DNA from: CAYJFG01 sp051881695
GTDB lineage: Bacteria > Bacillota > Clostridia > Oscillospirales > Acutalibacteraceae
Direction: 5' to 3'
DNA length: 64,000 bases
Assembly (NCBI GenBank): GCA_051881695.1
Contig: JBJEQJ010000020.1
Span: 1 to 64,000 of the forward strand
Below the pieces are notes generated by a model. It was not told the origin of the DNA. It saw only the letters and a list, made by a program, of their open reading frames with translations, and made no database searches. Shown here one piece after another: positions 60,341 to 64,000 of this stretch; position 1 is the stretch's first letter; every line of letters starts with the position of its first letter. Both the position numbers and the translations under genes were made by a program.

Positions 60341-60407
60341 CGCATAATTGTCAAAGTCGGCGGACTCAGTTAAAATAAGTTTGCTGAATATTGGTCGGCT
60401 TTCAATT
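60341..60407 (+). repeat. 67-nt hairpin repeat, copy 1
   Basis: Starts CGCATAATTGTCAAAG and ends ATTGGTCGGCTTTCAATT. Near-ends AAGTCGG and GGTCGGCTT-type arms can fold back on each other. It agrees with copy 2 at 60660-60726 at about 58 of 67 positions with no gaps and lies 34 bases before the excisionase gene. Confidence 0.8.
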
Positions 60408-60440
60408 AAAATAAAATGTACTTAACGAAAGGAGAAACAA

Positions 60441-60656
60441 ATGGATAAAGAAAAAAATACCAACCAAGAAACTGTAATGTTTGCTGAATACGGAGATATA
60501 GTATCTGTTGATGATATTATGAAAATGCTTCACATAGGTAGATCAGCAGTTTATTCATTATTGCAAAACGGTGTGATAAGAACGGTTAAGGTAGGAAGAA
60601 AATACATAATCCCGAAGCAAAGCGTTACGGACTTTATTAATTCAGGATTATATTAA
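60441..60656 (+). CDS. xis: Excisionase-like HTH_17 protein
   Basis: A 71-residue DNA-binding protein with an excisionase-type winged HTH: YGDIVSVDDIMKMLHIGRSAVYSLLQNGVIRTVKVGRKYIIPKQSVTDFI. In Tn916-like elements a protein of this kind directs integrase towards excision. GAAAGGAG precedes the ATG. It lies between two copies of the 67-nt hairpin repeat and directly upstream of the integrase. Confidence 0.88.
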   Translation: MDKEKNTNQETVMFAEYGDIVSVDDIMKMLHIGRSAVYSLLQNGVIRTVKVGRKYIIPKQSVTDFINSGLY

Positions 60657-60659
60657 AAA

Positions 60660-60726
60660 CGCATAATTGTCAAAGCCGACTGATTAAGTTAGAATAAGTC
60701 TAATGAATATTGGTCGGCTTTCAATT
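60660..60726 (+). repeat. 67-nt hairpin repeat, copy 2
   Basis: The same sequence as copy 1 with about nine substitutions. The arms AGCCGAC (60675-60681) and GTCGGCT (60713-60719) are perfectly complementary. It lies between xis and int, overlapping the int leader 20 bases before the start codon. Confidence 0.8.
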
Positions 60727-60745
60727 TGGAAAGGAGATAGCTATT

Positions 60746-61888
60746 ATGCCGACCACAGGATATTTAAGAGAGAAAAAAGGGAGATATTATGCTGTACTGA
60801 ATCTTTATGATAGTACAGGTAAGAGAATTCAGAAATCCCACGCAACAGGCTTGCCTGTTAAGAATAATAAGCGAAAAGCAGAACAGATATTAAAGCAATT
60901 ATGTGTTGAGTATGACAACAAGAATTTAAACTTTTACTCCAACATAAAGGTTGCCGACTACTTCAACAAATGGCTTGTAGCAATAAAATCAGAAGTTCGT
61001 CCTAATACTTATCGCAGCTATAAGGGAAATATGGAAAACCACATTATCCCTTACTTTGAGAAGCTGGGTACTGAGCTTCAAGAGCTAAAGCCGCATCAAC
61101 TTTCCGATTATTACAAGTCGAAGGTAGGAACAATATCCGTCACAACGATAAAGCATCACCATCAAAATATATCAAAGGCTCTTGCCGACGCTGTAGAAAA
61201 GGGTTTAATATCAATAAATCCTGCAACAGCTGCCAAAACGCCAAAGCAGACAGAAAAATTCAAAGCGGAATTTCTTAACCGAGTGCAGATAAAACAGCTA
61301 TTAGATTATCTTGAAGGAACAAGCATTTACCTACCGACATATCTTTGTACGGTTTACGGATTCAGACGAAGCGAAGTGTTAGGCTTAAAGTGGCATAACA
61401 TTGATTTTGAAAACGAAACCATATGGATTAGGGAAACCTTACAGCAGAGTACAAAGGAAATAAGCGGAGACAGTAATTATACATCATCCACAAAGACAGA
61501 AAGCAGTAACCGAACCTTGCCAATGATACCGCAGGTAAAAAAGATACTTCTTGAACAGAGGGAGCGTCAGATGAGAAACAAAGAATTTCTAAAAGACGCA
61601 TATATCTCAAATGACTATGTTTGTACCTTTGATAACGGTAAGGAGATAACGCCTAATTATCTGACGAAAAAATTTCACACGCTGATTGAGAAGCAAAACA
61701 ATTTTCCGCAAATCAGATTTCACGATTTACGACATAGCGTTGCAAGTAATCTGTTGAATGATGGATTTACTACCGTTCAGGTTGCCGAGTGGCTGGGACA
61801 CAGTAGTTCAACAACCACATTAAAATTTTATGCTCACATTGACAAAACCTCAAAATTAGCCATAGCAAAAAGCCTGCAAGCGGATTGA
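60746..61888 (+). CDS. int: Tyrosine-family site-specific integrase
   Basis: A 380-residue phage/Tn916-type integrase. The N-terminal AP2-like arm-binding part (GYLREKKGRYYAVLNLYDSTGKRIQKSHATGLP) is followed by a SAM-like core-binding domain (VADYFNKWLVAIKSEVRPNTYRSY) and the catalytic domain with Arg in YGFRRSEVLGLKWHNID, Lys in TKTESSNRTLPM, HDLRHSVASNLL (His-Arg), and LGHSSSTTTLKFYAHI with the tyrosine. All six active-site residues appear intact. The start is ATG 60746 with AAAGGAGA upstream. The att-like tRNA-Trp fragment lies 158 bases after the stop. Direct repeats GGTGGAACT at 61937 and 61948 may be arm sites. Confidence 0.94.
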   Translation: MPTTGYLREKKGRYYAVLNLYDSTGKRIQKSHATGLPVKNNKRKAEQILKQLCVEYDNKNLNFYSNIKVADYFNKWLVAIKSEVRPNTYRSYKGNMENHIIPYFEKLGTELQELKPHQLSDYYKSKVGTISVTTIKHHHQNISKALADAVEKGLISINPATAAKTPKQTEKFKAEFLNRVQIKQLLDYLEGTSIYLPTYLCTVYGFRRSEVLGLKWHNIDFENETIWIRETLQQSTKEISGDSNYTSSTKTESSNRTLPMIPQVKKILLEQRERQMRNKEFLKDAYISNDYVCTFDNGKEITPNYLTKKFHTLIEKQNNFPQIRFHDLRHSVASNLLNDGFTTVQVAEWLGHSSSTTTLKFYAHIDKTSKLAIAKSLQAD

Positions 61889-62011
61889 TTTCTACACTTT
61901 TTCTACAACATTTGAAGCCACTGTAAACATCAAAGTGGTGGAACTACGGTGGAACTGATGTAAAATTCAAAAATTTAGAATAAAAACGAAAAAAGAAAAA
62001 ATCCTCAAAAA

Positions 62012-62037
62012 CGGCTTGTTTAAGCCATTTTCAAGGA
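62012..62037 (+). terminator. Imperfect hairpin after the integrase gene
   Basis: TCCTCAAAAACGGCTT pairs imperfectly with AAGCCATTTTCAAGGA around a GTTT loop, 123 bases after the integrase stop. The stem is long but has two mismatches and no strong T-run. It lies just before the att fragment, so it may be a terminator or part of the recombination site. Confidence 0.45.
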
Positions 62038-62045
62038 CTTGTAAT

Positions 62046-62090
62046 TGGCAGGGGCAGAAGGACTCGAACCCTCGGCACGCGGTTTTGGAG
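62046..62090 (-). tRNA. 3' fragment of tRNA-Trp: attachment-site core
   Basis: Read on the minus strand, 45 bases match the 3' part of a tRNA-Trp gene: CTCCAAAACCGCGTGCCGAG, then the T-arm with GGTTCGAGTCC and the acceptor end with CCA. The anticodon is CCA. The 5' half of the tRNA is absent; after position 62090 the sequence does not match. It is therefore a duplicated att core rather than a functional gene. The integrase that would recombine it lies directly to the left. Confidence 0.85.
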
Positions 62091-62603
62091 CGACTGTTGA
62101 AAGTTCAAAAAGCTGATTGCAATGCCATTTTTAAGCCGTTTATCAAAATGAACTTGATCATCAATTTGATTTTGATGCTTTATTGATGCTATTGGAATTT
62201 TTACGCTTACAATATAATAGTTGATGACTTTTTGGTGCTATAGAAATTTCAAATACTGACTGTCTGCTAAAATAACATCCCTTATTGCAGTGTATGGTGG
62301 CATGCTAAAATCTATCTGTCAATCATTTCAGAACTCAAATTTTGCGCCGCTGTAAACAAAGAATACATCTCATCAATTTTACAAACCATACACAGGAAAA
62401 TTTTCTGTGTATATAAAGTTAGAACTTATAATAAGTGAAATTTTCTTTTGAATTTATATTGATGTTCCGTTGAATAAAGTATATACTATTTTCAACGAAT
62501 AGTGTTTGTGGAAATGCTAATAGCTTAAAAAATATAATATTATTTTTGATTTTACAAAATATTAACTGATTTCAGTAAGACTTTAAATCATAAGGAGTAT
62601 AGA
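62091..62603. other. Non-coding stretch right of the att fragment
   Basis: 513 bp, AT-rich, with no coding frame, RNA gene or strong inverted repeat. ATCATCAATTTGATTTTGATGCTTTATTGATGCT-like GATG/CATC runs occur at about 62155-62190. The end of the stretch has AAGGAG before the SWIM-protein start at 62604. No part continues the tRNA-Trp gene. Confidence 0.5.
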
Positions 62604-63056
62604 ATGGGTTTATTAGAATGTGCAAGTAGCAATTCAGTTTATCGTGGATATGATTATTATAATTGTGATAAAGTAATTTCTTTTCAAAAAAATTCTGATG
62701 GTGTATATAATGGCATCGTAGAAGGAAGTAATGGCAAATTATATGAAGTTTACATAGATGCTAATCACCCACGAAAATCGCATTGTAATTGTCCTCACGC
62801 AAATGGTAAAAGGATAGTGTGCAAACATCAAGTGGCGTTGTTCTTTAATGCTTTCCCTGAAAAAGCTCAAGAATACAAAAAAGAATTAGATTCATATTAC
62901 GATTATATGGAAAAACAAAAAGAGGATGAAGAAGAGGCTCTTATTAAGTTTATTCATAAATGCAAAAAGTCGGAACTAGAGGATATTTTATATTCATTAC
63001 TTATGGATTCGCCGGAATGGTTATATGATAGATTTATAAGAGAATATTTGGGATAA
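62604..63056 (+). CDS. SWIM zinc-finger protein
   Basis: A 150-residue protein. The SWIM motif CxCx(n)CxH is present as SHCNCPHANGKRIVCKHQVALFFNAF, near residues 60-80, preceded by the typical strand region GIVEGSNGKLYEVYIDANHP. The C-terminal half is an acidic, helical region. SWIM proteins bind nucleic acids or proteins; small stand-alone ones are often near recombination or restriction genes. A TAAGGAG lies well before the ATG. A strong terminator follows, so it is probably a one-gene unit. Confidence 0.85.
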   Translation: MGLLECASSNSVYRGYDYYNCDKVISFQKNSDGVYNGIVEGSNGKLYEVYIDANHPRKSHCNCPHANGKRIVCKHQVALFFNAFPEKAQEYKKELDSYYDYMEKQKEDEEEALIKFIHKCKKSELEDILYSLLMDSPEWLYDRFIREYLG

Positions 63057-63079
63057 TAAAAACAATATGTAGTAAAATA

Positions 63080-63123
63080 CAGACCAGAGATTAGGTGAAA
63101 TCCTGCCCTCTGGTCTGTTTTTT
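63080..63123 (+). terminator. Terminator of the SWIM gene
   Basis: CAGACCAGAG (63080-63089) and CTCTGGTCTG (63108-63117) form a perfect 10-bp stem, followed by six T. Confidence 0.88.
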
Positions 63124-63296
63124 GGGTATGCTTAATAATTATGCTAAGCCAAGACAAAGAAAAACGCTAATATGTATTTAGAAATAGTGTTTGTAAGATA
63201 TGTCTGTATTTTTCGGGCTAATTTTATACATAAATGATATTGCTATTATTCCAGATTTGGAATATAATATTATTATCGAACATATGAGGTGATAAT

Positions 63297-64000
63297 GTGC
63301 TTGCATATATGACAGCCAGTGAAGCGGCTGAAAAGTGGAATATATCCCACAGACGAGTTATTACTCTCTGTCAGGAGGATAGAATCCCCGATGTTGCAAT
63401 GTTGGGAAATATGTGGATAATACCAAATGATGCCACAAAACCGGCAGACGGCAGAACAACTCGATATGAGAACAAAAATCCTGCTAAACCATTTATTAAA
63501 TGGGCCGGTGGCAAAGGGCAGTTGCTTCCGACTATAAGAAAATTTTATCCAAAGGGACTTGGCATTACAATAAAAAAATATTGTGAACCAATGGTAGGTG
63601 CCGGTGCAGTATTGTTTGATATTTTGAATACATGTGAGATGGATGAAGTGTATATCTGCGATATTAATGAAGAACTGATGAATGTATATGAGGTTGTTAA
63701 ATCAAAGGTGGACAAGTTAATAACCTTGTTAAAGAATTACGAAGTTGAACATTTGGCAAGAAATGATGAAGAAAGAAAGCTGTACTACTACGAAAAAAGA
63801 GAAGAGTATAATAAGGAAATACAAAACTCTAACAAGAAAAATTCCGTGTTGAGAGCATCACTGTTTATATACCTGAACAAAACTTGTTTCAATGGGCTAT
63901 ACAGGGTAAACAAAAAAGGTTTGTTTAATGTCCCTATGGGTTCGTACAAAAATCCAACAATATGTGATGTTGACAACCTAAACAAAACCTCAGAACTGTT
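63297..64000 (+). CDS. HTH-fused DNA adenine methylase (5' part, continues past the window)
   Basis: Partial, 234 codons visible. It begins at GTG 63297, five bases after GAGGTG, or at ATG 63309. Residues 1-60 are an excisionase-type HTH (MTASEAAEKWNISHRRVITLCQEDRIPDVAMLGNMWIIP). A D12-class DNA adenine methylase follows: PFIKWAGGKGQLLPTIRKFYP, the SAM motif, CEPMVGAGAVLFDIL, VYICDINEELMNVYEVV, and NKTCFNGLYRVNKKGLFNVPMGSY. The DPPY motif would be beyond the edge. It is likely part of a restriction-modification system or a solitary methylase regulating itself through the HTH. Confidence 0.9.
   Translation, partial: MLAYMTASEAAEKWNISHRRVITLCQEDRIPDVAMLGNMWIIPNDATKPADGRTTRYENKNPAKPFIKWAGGKGQLLPTIRKFYPKGLGITIKKYCEPMVGAGAVLFDILNTCEMDEVYICDINEELMNVYEVVKSKVDKLITLLKNYEVEHLARNDEERKLYYYEKREEYNKEIQNSNKKNSVLRASLFIYLNKTCFNGLYRVNKKGLFNVPMGSYKNPTICDVDNLNKTSEL

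Noticed and set aside
1..64000. CRISPR arrays
   Set aside because: No series of regularly spaced 24-40 bp repeats was seen. The only regular repeats are the pair at 60341/60660 and short ones before the adhesin.

Overview
The window looks like low-to-medium GC Clostridia DNA (Firmicutes, probably a gut Oscillospirales/Lachnospirales-type anaerobe). This is inferred from strong GGAGG ribosome binding sites, Tn1549/CTn-type conjugation genes, sortase and Cna-B surface proteins, and a Leloir galactose operon with a family-2 galT. No rRNA or complete tRNA is present to confirm it.

Region 1 (1-33,100, + strand) is the backbone of an integrative conjugative element. It starts with a ParA/ParB pair and a 1,397-residue thioester/Cna-B adhesin. 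A set of small accessory genes leads to a 2,756-residue protein combining ArdC-like, MutS-I-like, N6-methylase and SNF2-helicase parts. A separate tnpV-like gene is nested inside it in another frame. Next come a TOPRIM primase-like protein, YodL/DUF3846, DUF3789, MobC, a MobP relaxase, PcfB, an ArdC-like protein, VirD4, a Maff2 pilin-like protein, TrbL/VirB6, PrgI, VirB4, sortase B and a lysine/alanine-rich CHAP hydrolase. An AT-rich OLD-family nuclease with its own promoter and terminator interrupts this module. Only the C-terminal stump of a large serine recombinase marks the right end.

Region 2 (33,100-43,740, - strand) is a richer-GC metabolic island. A small HTH protein and a LysR regulator head it. 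Downstream are an exported alpha/beta hydrolase, an iron alcohol dehydrogenase, two exported lipoprotein flavodoxins, a DUF4405 cytochrome-b-like membrane protein, two cytoplasmic flavoproteins, a carboxymuconolactone decarboxylase-cupin fusion, an aldo/keto reductase and two more exported esterases. It reads as a redox/electrophile-stress or carbonyl/ester-processing system with an extracytoplasmic flavoprotein arm.

Region 3 (43,740-46,700) is a graveyard of other mobile elements: a tnpV stump, a complete IS5-type element, an NlpC/P60 fragment, DUF6103, and an amidoligase whose end is fused to a fragment of another gene.

Region 4 (46,700-57,330) is chromosomal in character. A divergent LacI repressor faces galK-galE-galT-galM, a GPH sugar symporter, lacZ and an mgsA gene with an early nonsense codon. 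A consensus promoter with repressor-like inverted repeats lies between lacI and galK. The module imports beta-galactosides, cleaves them and channels galactose to UDP-glucose.

Region 5 (57,330-62,090) holds a second IS remnant, a truncated membrane-protein gene and the right end of another integrated element: a structured leader RNA, a sigma-like factor, a PemK-zinc ribbon protein, an excisionase and a tyrosine integrase. Two copies of a 67-nt hairpin repeat flank the excisionase gene. The element ends at a 45-nt copy of the 3' end of tRNA-Trp. Region 6 (62,090-64,000) contains a SWIM zinc-finger protein and the start of an HTH-Dam methylase, cut by the window edge.
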